Positions 1 through 11,359 of a stretch of DNA of 45,557 nucleotides are shown here, one piece after another (position 1 is the stretch's first letter; each line of letters starts with the position of its first letter). A program made the position numbers and the translations under genes. The DNA is from Saccoglossus kowalevskii (Eukaryota; Hemichordata; Enteropneusta; Harrimaniidae). The notes under the pieces are model-generated. The model was not told the origin of the DNA. It saw nothing but the letters and a program-made list of their open reading frames with translations, and searched no databases. The DNA lies in NCBI RefSeq assembly GCF_000003605.2, contig NW_003105643.1:4300-49856 (forward strand), read 5' to 3'.

Positions 1-56
1 AATTCATTTTAACCCATTACTCAACATCCACATTCCCAGATAAAAACAATCATTTA
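1..56. other. non-satellite flank left of the array
   Basis: These bases do not align with any part of the 158-bp monomer on either strand by eye, while everything after about position 57 does. The stretch is AT-rich with short A runs and shows no gene, RNA or repeat motif that I recognise. It is most simply the unique or different-family DNA next to the array. It is too short to identify. The window opens with AATTC, the end left by EcoRI cutting, and I saw no GAATTC in the repeat units. That could reflect a clone or contig end, or be chance. Confidence 0.75.
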
Positions 57-169
57 GCATTGACATTTACTGCTTGTCTCTATATCCCGACTGCTTCTCA
101 CTGCTCCTTATGTCAGTGCCAGATGTATATCATAGACATAAAAACATACTGTCAGTTACTGACATATGC
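57..169 (+). repeat. truncated first monomer at the array edge
   Basis: Homology to the monomer becomes convincing around GCATTGACATTTACTG, which resembles the variant GCAATAGATATTTACTG at monomer positions 46-62, and then runs to the monomer end. The copy therefore lacks about the first 45 bases. It also carries scattered changes: TCCCGACTG for TCCCAACTG, CTTATGTCAG for CTTAAGTCAG, and an extra A in the run after CATA. The exact breakpoint is uncertain by about 15 bases because the sequence fades into similarity. Confidence 0.8.
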
Positions 170-484
170 TTGGTTGACTTGGCTTATTCATTCTAATGTT
201 TCTACTGATATGTGCAATAGCTACTTACTGATTGTCTCTATATCCCAACTGCTTCTCACTGCTCGTTAAGTCAGTGCCAGATGTATATCATAGACATAAA
301 ACATACTGTCAGTTACTGACATATGCTTGGTTGACTTGGCTAATTTCATTATAATGTTTCTACTGATATGTGCAATAGCTACTTACTGATTGTCTCTATA
401 TCCCAACTGCTTCTCACTGCTCCTTAAGTCAGTGCCAGATGTATATCATAGACATTAAACATACTGCCAGTTACTGACATATGC
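170..484 (+). repeat. two divergent edge monomers
   Basis: Two full copies (170-326, 157 bp; 327-484, 158 bp) carry changes that are rare or absent in the interior: GGCTTATTCATTCTAATG and GGCTAATTTCATTATAATG where the interior has GGCTAATTGCCTTCTAATG, TACTGATTGTCTC for TACTGCTTGTCTC, and GCTCGTTAAG in the first. Extra divergence in the outermost copies is typical of satellite arrays, where terminal units are homogenised least by unequal exchange. Confidence 0.85.
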
Positions 485-2659
485 TTGGTTGACTTGGCAA
501 CTTGCTTTCTTATGTTTCCACTGATATGTGCAATAGCTACTTACTGCTTGCCTCTGTATCCCAACTGCTTCTCACTGCTCCTTAAGTCAGTGCCAGATGT
601 ATATCATAGCCATAAAACATACTGCCAGTTACTGGCCTATGCTTGGTTGACTTGGCTAATTGCCTTCTAATGTTTCTATTGATATGTGCAATAGCTACTT
701 ACTGCTTGTCTCTATATCCCAACTGCTTCTCACTGCTCCTTAAGTCAGTGCCAGATGTATATCATTGACATAAAACATACTGCCAGTTACTGACATATGC
801 TTGGTTGACTTGGCTAATTGCCTTCTAATGTTTGTACTGATATGTGCAATAGCTACTTACTGATTCTCTATATCCCAACTGCTTCTCACTGCTCCTTAAG
901 TCAGTGCCAGATGTATATCATAGACATAAAACATACTGTCAGTTACTGACATATGCTTGGTTGACTTGGCTAATTGCTTTCTTATGTTTCTACTGATATG
1001 TGCAGTAGCTACTTACTGATTTTCTATATCCCAACTGCTTCTCACTGCTCTTTAAGTCAGTGCCAGATGTATATCATAGATAAAAAACATACTGCCAGTT
1101 ACTGACATATGCTTGGTTGACTTGGCTAATTGCCTTCTTATGTTTGTACTGATATGTGCAATAGCTACTTACTGCTTGTCTCTATATCCCAACGGCTTCT
1201 CACTGCTCCTTAAGTCAGTGCCAGATGTATATCATAGACATAAAACATACTGCCAGTTACTGACATATGCTTGGTTGACTTGGCTAATTGTCTTCTTATG
1301 TTTCCACCGATAAGTGCAATAGCTACTTACTGCTTGTCTCTATATCCCAACTGCTTCTCACTGCTCCTTAAGTCAGTGCCAGATGTATATCATAGACATA
1401 AAACATACTGCCAGTTACTGACATATGCTTGGTTGACTTGGCTAATTGCCTTCTAATGTTTCTATTGATATGTGCAATAGCTACTTACTGCTTGTCTCTA
1501 TATCCCAACTGCTTCTCACTGCTCCTTAAGTCAGTGCCATATGTGCATCATAGACATAAAACATACTGCCAGTTACTGACATATGCTTGGTTGACTTGGC
1601 TAATTGCCTTCTTATGTTTGTACTGATATGTGCAATAGCTACTTACTGCCTGTCTCTATATCCCAACTGCTTCTCACTGCTCCTTAAGTCAGTGCCAGAT
1701 GTATATCATAGACATTAAACATACTGCCAGTTACTGGCCCTATGCTTGGTTGACTTGGCTAATTGCCTTCTAATGTTTCTACTGATATGTGCAATAGCTA
1801 CATACTACTTGTCTCTATATCCCAACTGTTTCTCACTGCTCTTTAAGTCAGTGCCAGATGTATATCATAGCCATAAAACATACTGCCAGTTACTGACATA
1901 TGCTTGGTTGACTTGGCTAATTGCCTTCTAATGTTTGTACTGATATGTGCAATAGCTACATACTACTTGTCTCTATATCCCATCTGCTTCTCACTGCTCC
2001 TTAAGTCAGTGCCATATGTATATCATAGACATACAACATACTGCCAGTTACTGACATATGCTTGGTTGACTTGGCTAATTGCCTTCTAATGTTTGTACTG
2101 ATATGTGCAATAGCTACATAATACTTAGTATGTCTCTATATCCCAACTGCTTCTCACTGCTCCTTAGGTCAGTGCCATATGTATATCATTGACATAAAAC
2201 ATACTGCCAGTTACTGACATATGCTTGGTTGACTTGGCTAATTGCCTTCTAATGTTTGTACTGATATGTGCAGTTGCTACTTACTGATTCTCTATATCCC
2301 AACTGCTTCTCACTGCTCCTTAAGTCAGTGCCAGATGTATATCATAGACATAAAACATACTGCCAGTTACTGACATATGCTTGGTTGACTTGGCTAATTG
2401 CCTTCTAATGTTTCTACTGATATGTGCAATAGCTACTTACTGCTTGTCTCTATATCCCAACTGCTTCTCACTGCTCCTTAAGTCAGTGCCATATATATAT
2501 CGTAGACATAAAACATACTGCCAGTTACTGACATATGCTTGGTTGACTTGGCTAATTGCCTTCTTATGTTTCTACTGATATGTGCAATAGATATTTACTA
2601 CTTGTCTCTATATCCCAACTGCTTCTCACTGCTCCTTAAGTCAGTGCCAGATGTATATC

Positions 2660-2957
2660 ATTGACATAAAACATACTGCCAGTTACTGACATATGCTTGG
2701 TTGACTTGGCTAATTGCCTTCTAATGTTTGTACTGATATGTGCAATAGCTACATACTACTTGTCTCTATATCCCAACTGCTTCTCACTGCTCCTTAAGTC
2801 AGTGCCATATATATATCATAGACATAAAACATACTGCCAGTCACTGACACATGCTTGGCTAATTGCCTTCTAATGTTTCTATTGATATGTGCAATAGCTA
2901 CTTACTGCTTGTCCCTATATCCCAACTGCTTCTCACTGCTCCTTAAGTCAGTGCCAG
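2660..2957 (+). repeat. duplicated block, copy at 9911-10208
   Basis: The block shares CCATATATATATC, the CAGTCACTGACACATGC haplotype and the 149-bp monomer at a spacing of 7251 bp. The right edge is set by CAGATGTATATC against CAGATATATATC. Left-edge position is approximate. Confidence 0.8.
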
Positions 2958-3003
2958 ATGTATATCATAGACATAAAACATACTGCCAGTTACTGACATA
3001 TGC
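2855..3003 (+). repeat. 149-bp monomer with 9-bp deletion
   Basis: The start reads TTGGCTAATTGCC where the modal copy has TTGGTTGAC before it. The loss is 9 bp and could be slippage between the two TTGG motifs at positions 1-4 and 10-13. It is preceded by CAGTCACTGACACATGC and followed by TGTCCCTATATCCC, both rare. Confidence 0.88.
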
Positions 3004-3161
3004 TTGGTTCACTTGGGTAATTGCCTTCTAATGTTTCTATTGATATGTGCAATAGCTACTTACTGCTTGTCTCTATATCCCAACTGCTTCTCACTGCTCC
3101 TTAAGTCAGTGCCAGATGTATATCATAGACATTAAACATACTGCCAGTTACTGGCATATGC

Positions 3162-3477
3162 TTCGTTGACTTGGCTAATTGCCTTCCAATATTTCTACTG
3201 ATATGTGCAATAGCTACTTACTGCTTGTCTCTATATCCCAACTGCTTCTCACTGCTCCATAAGTCAGTGCCAGGTGTATATCATAGTTATAAAACATACT
3301 GCCAGTTACTGACATATGCTTGGTTGTCTTGGCTAATTGCCTTCTTATGTTTCCACTGATATGTGCAATAGCTACTTACTGCTTGTCTCTATATCCCAAC
3401 TGCTTCTCACTGCTCCTTAAGTCATTGCCAGATGTATATCATAGACATAAAACATACTGCCAGTTACTGCCATATGC
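3162..3477 (+). repeat. 316-bp linked two-monomer cassette (first of 11)
   Basis: The first monomer starts TTCGTTGAC and carries CTCCATAAG, CCAGGTGTATATC and CATAGTTATAAAAC. The next starts TTGGTTGTCTTGG, and in many copies carries AAGTCATTGCC. The upstream neighbour ends in the perfect dyad GGCATATGC. Cassettes start at 3162, 4264, 13253, 15147, 16727, 17675, 24312, 25102, 29530, 30477 and 35838. The left half is constant and the second monomer's right half varies (for example CTCTCTAAG at 24470), so right ends have been exchanged. Confidence 0.85.
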
Positions 3478-4874
3478 TTGGTTGACATGGCTAATTGCTT
3501 TCTTATGTTTCTACTGATATGTGCAGTAGCTACATACTGTTTATCTATATCCCAACTGCTTCTCGCTGCTCTTTAAGTCAGTGCCAGATGTATATCATAG
3601 ATAAAAAACATACTGCCAGTTACTGACATATGCTTGGTTGACTTGGCTAATTGCCTTCTAATGTTTCCACTGATATGTGCAATAGATATTTACTGCTTGT
3701 CTCTATATCCCAACTGCTTCTCACTGCTCCTTAAGTCAGTGCCATATGTATATCATTGACATAAAACATACTGCCAGTTACTGACATATGTTGGTTGACT
3801 TGGCTAATTGCCTTCTAATGTTTGTACTGATATGTGCAATAGCTCCATACTACTTGTCTCTATATCCCAACTGCTTCTCACTGCTCCTTAAGTCAGTGCC
3901 ATATGTATATCATTGACATAAAACATACTGCCAGTTACTGACATATGCTTGGTTGACTTGGCTTATTGCCTTCTAATGTTTGTACTGATATGTGCAATAG
4001 CTACATACTACTTGTTTCTATATCCAACTGCTTCTCACTGCTCCTTAAGTCAGTGCCAGATGTATATCATAGACATAAAACATACTGCCAGTTACTGACA
4101 TATGCTTGGTTCACTTGGGTAATTGCCTTCTAATGTTTCTATTGATATGTGCAATAGCTACTTACTGCCTGTCTCTATATCCCAACTGCTTCTCACTGCT
4201 CCTTATGTCAGTGCCAGATGTATATCATAGACATTAAACATACTGCCAGTTACTGGCATATGCTTCGTTGACTTGGCTAATTGCCTTCCAATGTTTCTAC
4301 TGATGTGTGCAATAGTTACTTACTGCTTGTCTCTATATCCCAACTGCTTCTCACTGCTCCATAAGTCAGTGCCAGGTGTATATCATAGTTATAAAACATA
4401 CTGCCAGTTACTGACATATGCTTGGTTGTCTTGGCTAATTGCCTTCTTATGTTTCCACTGATATGTGCAATAGATATTTACTGCTTGTCTCTATATCCCA
4501 ACTGCTTCTCACTGCTCCTTAAGTCATTGCCAGATGTATATCATAGACATAAAACATACTGCCAGTTACTGCCATATGCTTGGTTGACATGGCTAATTGC
4601 TTTCTTATGTTTCTACTGATATGTGCAGTAGCTACATACTGTTTCTCTATATCCCAACTGCTTCTCACTGCTCTTTAAGTCAGTGCCAGATGTATATCAT
4701 AGATAAAAAACATACTGCCAGTTTACTGACATATGCTTGGTTGACTTGGCTAATTGCCTTCTTATGTTTGTACTGATATGTGCAATAGCTACTTACTGCT
4801 TGTCTCTATATCCCAACTGCTTCTCACTGCTCCTTAAGTCAGTGCCAGATGTATATCATAGACATAAAACATAC

Positions 4875-4889
4875 TGTCAGTTACTGACA
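4875..4889. other. dyad symmetry, perfect form with T at 141
   Basis: Here position 141 is T, giving TGTCAGT-T-ACTGACA, again a perfect 7-bp inverted repeat but by changing the opposite arm. Other examples lie near 310, 930, 7712, 12130, 21452, 37870, 41025, 41814, 42920 and 44971. A copy with both changes (T at 141 and G at 151, so mismatched again) is seen near 12758 and in its duplicate near 17180. Confidence 0.8.
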
Positions 4890-4949
4890 TATGCTTGGTT
4901 GACTTGGCTAACTGCCTTCTTATGTTTCCACTGATATGTGCAATGGCTA

Positions 4950-5700
4950 CTTACTGCTTGTCTCTATATCCCAACTGCTTCTCACTGCTCCTTAAGTCAG
5001 TGCCAGATGTATATCATAGACATAAAACATACTTCCATTTACTGACATATGCTTGGTTGACTTGGCTAATTGCCTTCTTATGTTTCCACTGATATGTGCA
5101 ATAGCTACTTACTGCTTGTCTCTATATCCCAACTGCTTCTCACTGCTCCTTAAGTCAGTGCCAGATGTATATCATAGACATAAAACATACTTCCAGTTAC
5201 TGACATATGCTTGGTTGACTTGGCCAATTGCCTTCTTATGTTTCCACTGGTATGTCCAATGGCTACTTACATGCTTGTCTCTATATCCCAACTGCTTCTC
5301 ACAGCTCCTTAAGTCAGTGCCATATGTGCATCATAGACATAAAACATACTGCCAGTTACTGACATATGCTTGGTTCACTTGGCTAATTGCCTTCTAATGT
5401 TTCTAGTGATATGTGCAATAGCTACTTACTGCCTGTCTCTATATCCCAACTGCTTCTCACTGCTCCTTAAGTCAGTGCCAGATGTATATCATAGACATTA
5501 AACATACTGCCAGTTACTGGCCTATGCTTGGTTGACTTGGCTAATTGCCTTCTAATGTTTCTATTGATATGTGCAATAGCTACTTACTGCTTGTCTCTAT
5601 ATCCCAACTGCTTCTCACTGCTCTCTAAGTCAGTGCCAGATGTATATCATAGACATAAAACATACTGCCAGTTACTGACATATGCTTGGTTGACTTGGCT
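4950..5700 (+). repeat. duplicated block, local copy at 6685-7435
   Basis: The spacing of 1735 bp equals eleven units when two 156-bp units and one 159-bp unit are counted. Shared rare changes are CATACTTCC, the 159-bp class, CACAGCTCC and TTTCTAGTGATATG. Differences include CTCCTTACG near 7042, TGTTCATCATAG near 7060, CTGCTCCTCAC near 7188, and a changed left half of the unit at 7263. Confidence 0.78.
5211..5369 (+). repeat. 159-bp monomer class (first of 11 copies)
   Basis: The class is recognised by GGCCAATTGCC, CCACTGGTATGTCCAATGG and TTACATGCTTG, the last carrying a 1-bp insertion. In most copies GTGCATCATAG is also present. Other copies start at 6946, 7893, 11518, 18934, 20047, 22260, 37100, 41360, 42149 and 43253, each 159 bp. 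The changes always occur together, so this is one lineage moved by duplication, not repeated mutation. Because 159 is a multiple of three, the frame stays open into the neighbouring unit, which creates artefactual open frames of up to about 120 codons. Confidence 0.92.
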
Positions 5701-7344
5701 AATTGCTTTATTATGTTTCTACTGATGTGTGCAGTAGCTACATACTGATTCTCTATATCCCAACTGCTTCTCACTGCTCTTTAAGTCAGTGCCAGATGTA
5801 TATCATAGATAAAAAACATACTGCCAGTTACTGACATATGCTTGGTTGACTTGGCTAATTGCCTTCTTGTGTTTGTACTGATATGTGCAATAGCTACTTA
5901 CTGCTTGTCTCTATATCCCAACTGCTTCTCACTGCTCCTTAAGTCAGTGCCAGATATATATCATAGCCATTAAACATACTGCCAGTTACTGGCATATGCT
6001 TCGTTGACTTGGCTAATTTCCTTCTTATGTTTCCACTGATATGTGCAATAGCTACTTACTGCTTGTCTCTATATCCCAACTGCTTCTCACTGCTCTTTAA
6101 GTCAGTGCCAGATGTATATCATAGACATAAAACATACTGCCAGTTACTGGCCTATGCTTGGTTGACTTGGCTAATTGCCTTCTAATGTTTCTATTGATAT
6201 GTGCAATAGCTACTTACTGCTTGTCTCTATATCCCAACTGCTTCTCACTGCTCTCTAAGTCAGTGCCAGATGTATATCATAGACATAAAACATACTGCCA
6301 GTTACTGACATATGCTTGGTTGACTTGGCTAATTGCTTTCTTATGTTTCTACTGATGTGTGCAGTAGCTACATACTACTTGTCTCTATATCCCAACTGCT
6401 TCTCACTGCTCTTTAAGTCAGTGCCAGATGTATATCATAGATAAAAAACATACTGCCAGTTACTGACATATGCTTGGTTGACTTGGCTAATTGCTTTCTT
6501 ATGTTTCTACTGATGTGTGCAGTAGCTACATACTGATTCTCTATATCCCAACTGCTTCTCACTGCTCTTTAAGTCAGTGCCAGATGTATATCATAGATAA
6601 AAAACATACTGCCAGTTACTGACATATGCTTGGTTGACTTGGCTAATTGCCTTCTTATGTTTGTACTGATATGTGCAATAGCTACATACTACTTGTCTCT
6701 ATATCCCAACTGCTTCTCACTGCTCCTTAAGTCAGTGCCAGATGTATATCATAGACATAAAACATACTTCCAGTTACTGACATATGCTTGGTTGACTTGG
6801 CTAATTGCCTTCTTATGTTTCCACTGATATGTGCAATAGCTACTTACTGCTTGTCTCTATATCCCAACTGCTTCTCACTGCTCCTTAAGTCAGTGCCAGA
6901 TGTATATCATAGACAAAAAACATACTTCCAGTTACTGACATATGCTTGGTTGACTTGGCCAATTGCCTTCTTATGTTTCCACTGGTATGTCCAATGGCTA
7001 CTTACATGCTTGTCTCTATATCCCAACTGCTTCTCACAGCTCCTTACGTCAGTGCCATATGTTCATCATAGACATAAAACATACTGCCAGTTACTGACAT
7101 ATGCTTGGTTCACTTGGCTAATTGCCTTCTAATGTTTCTAGTGATATGTGCAATAGCTACTTACTGCCTGTCTCTATATCCCAACTGCTCCTCACTGCTC
7201 CTTAAGTCAGTGCCAGATGTATATCATAGACATTAAACATACTGCCAGTTACTGGCCTATGCTTGGTTGACTTGGCTAATTGCCTTCTAATGTTTGTACT
7301 GATATGTGCAATAGCTACATACTACTTGTCTCTATATCCCAACT

Positions 7345-7908
7345 GCTTCTCACTGCTCTCTAAGTCAGTGCCAGATGTATATCATAGACATAAAACATAC
7401 TGCCAGTTACTGACATATGCTTGGTTGACTTGGCTAATTGCTTTCTTATGTTTCTACTGATGTGTGCAGTAGCTACATACTGATTCTCTATATCCCAACT
7501 GCTTCTCACTGCTCTTTAAGTCAGTGCCAGATGTATATCATAGATAAAAAACATACTGCCAGTTACTGACATATGCTTGGTTGACTTGGCTATTTGCCTT
7601 CTTATGTTTGTACTGATATGTGCAATAGCTACATACTACTTGTCTCAATATCCCAACTGCTTCTCACTGCTCCTTAAGTCAGTGCCAGATGTATATCATA
7701 GACATAAAACATACTGTCAGTTACTGACATATGCTTGGTTGACTTGGCTAATTGCCTTCTTATATTTCCACTGATATGTGCAATAGCTACTTACTGCTTG
7801 TCTCTATATCCCAACTGCTTCTCACTGCTCCTTAAGTCAGTGCCAGATGTATATCATAGACATAAAACATACTGCCAGTTACTGACATATGCTTGGTTGA
7901 CTTGGCCA
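7345..7908 (+). repeat. duplicated block, copy at 21080-21643
   Basis: At a spacing of 13735 bp the two segments share rare changes GGCTATTTGCC, GTCTCAATATCCC and CTTATATTTCC. The match stops on the right where 7893 begins a 159-bp-class monomer and 21628 an ordinary one. Confidence 0.83.
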
Positions 7909-8367
7909 ATTGCCTTCTTATGTTTCCACTGGTATGTCCAATGGCTACTTACATGCTTGTCTCTATATCCCAACTGCTTCTCACTGCTCCTTAAGTCAGT
8001 GCCATATGTGCATCATAGACATAAAACATACTGCCAGTTACTGACATATGCTTGGTTCACTTGGCTAATTGCCTTCTAATGTTTCTATTGATATGTGCAA
8101 TAGCTACTTACTGCCTGTCTCTATATCCCAACTGCTTCTCACTGCTCCTTAAGTCAGTGCCAGATGTATATCATAGACATTAAACATACTGCCAGTTACT
8201 GGCCTATGCTTGGTTGACTTGGCTAATTGCCTTCTAATGTTTCTACTGATATGTGCTCTAGCTACTTACTGCTTGTCTCTATATCCCAACTGCTTCTCAC
8301 TGCTCCGTAAGTCAGTGCCAGGTGTATGTCATAGTTATAAAACATACTGCCAGTTACTGACATATGC

Positions 8368-8682
8368 TTGGTTGACTTGGCTAATTGCCTTCTATGTTTC
8401 TACTGATATGTGCATAGCTACTTACTGCTTGTCTCTATATCCCAACTGCTTCTCACTGCTCCTTAAGTCAGTGCCAGATGTATATCATAGACATAAAACA
8501 TACTGCCAGTTACTGACATATGCTTGGTTGACTTGGCTAATTGCCTTTCTTATGTTTCCACTGATTTGTGCAATAGCTACTTACTGCTTGTTTCTATATC
8601 CCAACTGCTTCTCACTGCTTCTTAAGTCAGTGCCAGATGTACATCATAGACATAAAACATACTGCCAGTTACTGACATATGC
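8368..8682 (+). repeat. two monomers with balancing single-base indels
   Basis: The unit at 8368-8523 is 156 bp because of two single-base deletions (TTCTATGTTTC, GTGCATAGC). The next, 8524-8682, is 159 bp because of one insertion (GCCTTTCTTATG). These private changes are not shared with other copies. They happen to open a 170-codon frame across the pair, which is not evidence of coding. Confidence 0.8.
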
Positions 8683-9314
8683 TTGGTTGACTTGGCTAAT
8701 TGCCTTCTTATGTTTCCACTGATATGTGCAATGGCTACTTACTGCTTGTCTCTATATCCCAACTGCTTCTCACTGCTCTCTAAGTCAGTGCCAGATGTAT
8801 ATCATAGGCATAAAACATACTGCCAGTTACTGACATATGCTTGGTTGACTTGGCTAATTGCTTTCTTATGTTTCTACTGATATGTGCAGTAGCTACATAC
8901 TGCTTGTCTCTATATCTCAACTGCTTCTCACTGCTCCTTAAGTCAGTGCCATATGTATATCATAGACATAAAACATACTGCCAGTTACTGACATATGCTT
9001 GGTTCACTTGGCTAATTGCCTTCTAATGTTTCTATTGATATGTGCAATAGCTACTCACTGCATGTCTCTATATCCCAACTGCTTCTCACTGCTTCGTAAG
9101 TCAGTGCCAGATGTATATCATAGACATTAAACATACTGCCAGTTACTGACATATGCTTGGTTGACTTGGCTAATTGCCTTCTAATGTTTTTATTGATATG
9201 TGCAATAGCTACTTACTGCTTGTCTCTATATCCCAACTGCTTCTCACTGCTCCTTAAGTCAGTGCCAGATGTATATCATAGACATAAAACATACTGCCAG
9301 TTACTGACATATGC

Positions 9315-9750
9315 TTGGTTGACTTGGCTAATTGCCTTCTAATGTTTCTACTGATATGTGCAATAGCTACTTACTGCTTGTCTCTATATCCCAACTGCTT
9401 CTCACTGCTCCTTAAGTCAGTGCCAGATGTATGTCAAAGAAATAAAACATACTGCCAGTTACAGACATATGCTTGTTGACTTGGCTATAATTGCCTTCTA
9501 ATGTTTGTAGTGATATGTGCAATAGCTACTTACTGCTTGTCTCTATATCCCAACTGCTTCTCACTGCTCCTTAAGTCAGTGCCAGATGTATATCATAGAC
9601 ATAAAACATACTGCCAGTTACTGACATATTCTTGGTTGACTTGGCTAATTGCCTTCTAATGTTTCTACTGATATGTGCAATAGCTCCATACTACTTGTCT
9701 CTATATCCCAACTGCTTCTCACTGCTCCTTAAGTCAGTGCCAGATGTATA
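9315..9750 (+). repeat. duplicated block, local copy at 10571-11004
   Basis: Spacing is 1256 bp, eight monomers. Both copies share ATGTCAAAGAAATAAAAC, TGCTTGTTGACTTGG (1-bp deletion), TTTGTAGTGATATG, CATATTCTTGG and AGCTCCATACTAC. The first copy alone has GTTACAGACATATG and an extra TA in GGCTATAATTGCC. Confidence 0.82.
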
Positions 9751-10105
9751 TCATTGACATAAAACATACTGCCAGTTACTGACATATGCTTGGTTGACTT
9801 GGATAATTGCCTTCTAATGTTTCTACTGATATGTGCAATAGCTACTTACTGCTTGTCTCTATATCCCAACTGCTTCTCACTGCTCCTTAAGTCAGTGCCA
9901 GATGTATATGATTGACATAAAACATACTGCCAGTTACTGACATATGCTTGGTTGACTTGGCTAATTGCCTTCTAATGTTTGTACTGATATGTGCAATAGC
10001 TACATACTACTTGTCTCTATATCCCAACTGCTTCTCACTGCTCCTTAAGTCAGTGCCATATATATATCATAGACATAAAACATACTGCCAGTCACTGACA
10101 CATGC

Positions 10106-10254
10106 TTGGCTAATTGCCTTCTAATGTTTCTATTTATATGTGCAATAGCTACTTACTGCTTGTCCCTATATCCCAACTGCTTCTCACTGCTCCTTAAGTC
10201 AGTGCCAGATATATATCATAGACATAAAACATACTGCCAGTTACGGGCATATGC
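10106..10254 (+). repeat. second 149-bp monomer, same deletion
   Basis: It shares the 9-bp deletion and the rare flanking changes (CAGTCACTGACACATGC, TGTCCCTATATCCC) with 2855-3003. The surrounding 2660-2957 and 9911-10208 also match, so it is a duplicate and not an independent loss. A private change is CTATTTATATG for CTATTGATATG. Confidence 0.88.
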
Positions 10255-11359
10255 TTGGTGGACTTGGCTAAATGCTTTCTAATGTTTCTACTGATATGTG
10301 CAATAGCTACTTACTGCTTGTCTCTATATCCCAACTGCTTCTCACTGCTCCTTAAGTCAGTGCCAGATGTATATCATAGACATAAAACATACTGCCAGTT
10401 ACTGACATATGCTTGGTTGACTTGGCTAATTGCCTTCTAATGTTTCTACTGATATGTGCAATAGCTCCATACTACTTGTCTCTATATCCCAACTGCTTCT
10501 CACTGCTCCTTAAGTCAGTGCCAGATGTATATCATAGACATAAAAGATACTGCCAGTTACTGACATATGCTTGGTTGACTTGGCTAATTGCCTTCTAATG
10601 TTTCTACTGATATGTGCAATAGCTACTTACTGCTTGTCTCTATATCCCAACTGCTTCTCACTGCTCCTTAAGTCAGTGCCAGATGTATGTCAAAGAAATA
10701 AAACATACTGCCAGTTACTGACATATGCTTGTTGACTTGGCTAATTGCCTTCTAATGTTTGTAGTGATATGTGCAATAGCTACTTACTGCTTGTCTCTAT
10801 ATCCCAACTGCTTCTCACTGCTCCTTAAGTCAGTGCCAGATGTATATCATAGACATAAAACATACTGCCAGTTACTGACATATTCTTGGTTGACTTGGCT
10901 AATTGCCTTCTAATGTTTCTACTGATATGTGCAATAGCTCCATACTACTTGTCTCTATATCCCAACTGCTTCTCACTGCTCCTTAAGTCAGTGCCAGATG
11001 TATATCATAGACATAAAAGATACTGCCAGTTACTGACATATGCTTGGTTGACTTGGCTAATTGCCTTCTATTGTTGATATTGATATGTGCAATAGCTACT
11101 TACTGCTTGTCTCTATATCCCAACTGCTTCTCACTGCTTCGTAAGTCAGTGCCAGATGTATATCATAGACATGAAACATACTGCCAGTTACTGACATATG
11201 CTTGGTTGACTTGGCTAATTGCCTTCTAATGTTTTTATTGATATGTGCAATAGCTACTTACTGCTTGTCTCTATATCCCAACTGCTTCTCACTGCTCCTT
11301 AAGTCAGTGCCAGATGTATATCATAGACATAAAACATACTGCCAGTTACTGACATATGC

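Larger units (their letters stand above)
4644..6140 (+). repeat. large duplicated block, partner at 42688-44030
   Basis: The spacing is 38042 bp up to about 5360 and 37884 bp afterwards, so the partner lacks exactly one monomer near 43400. Rare changes shared on both sides of that point include CATACTTCC, GCTCGTC-independent CACAGCTCC, GCTTTATTATG, CTTCTTGTGTTTG, CCAGATATATATC with CATAGCCATTAAAC, and CTAATTTCCTTC. The left edge differs in GTTTCTC against GATTCTC and in small A and T run lengths. Confidence 0.85.

Noticed and set aside
5053-5397. Open frames of 111-120 codons recurring at several sites
   Set aside because: They coincide with the 159-bp monomer class, whose 1-bp insertion makes the unit a multiple of three so the frame carries through into the next unit.
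8300-8312. GTAAGT donor-splice-like motif in some variants (also near 9093, 11140, 18558, 31835, 25833)
   Set aside because: It arises from single changes in CTCCTTAAGT and occurs in few copies with no exon structure around it.
8210-8722. A 170-codon open frame, the longest in the window
   Set aside because: It spans three-plus monomers only because two one-base losses and one gain happen to keep the frame open. No start context, domain or codon pattern supports it.
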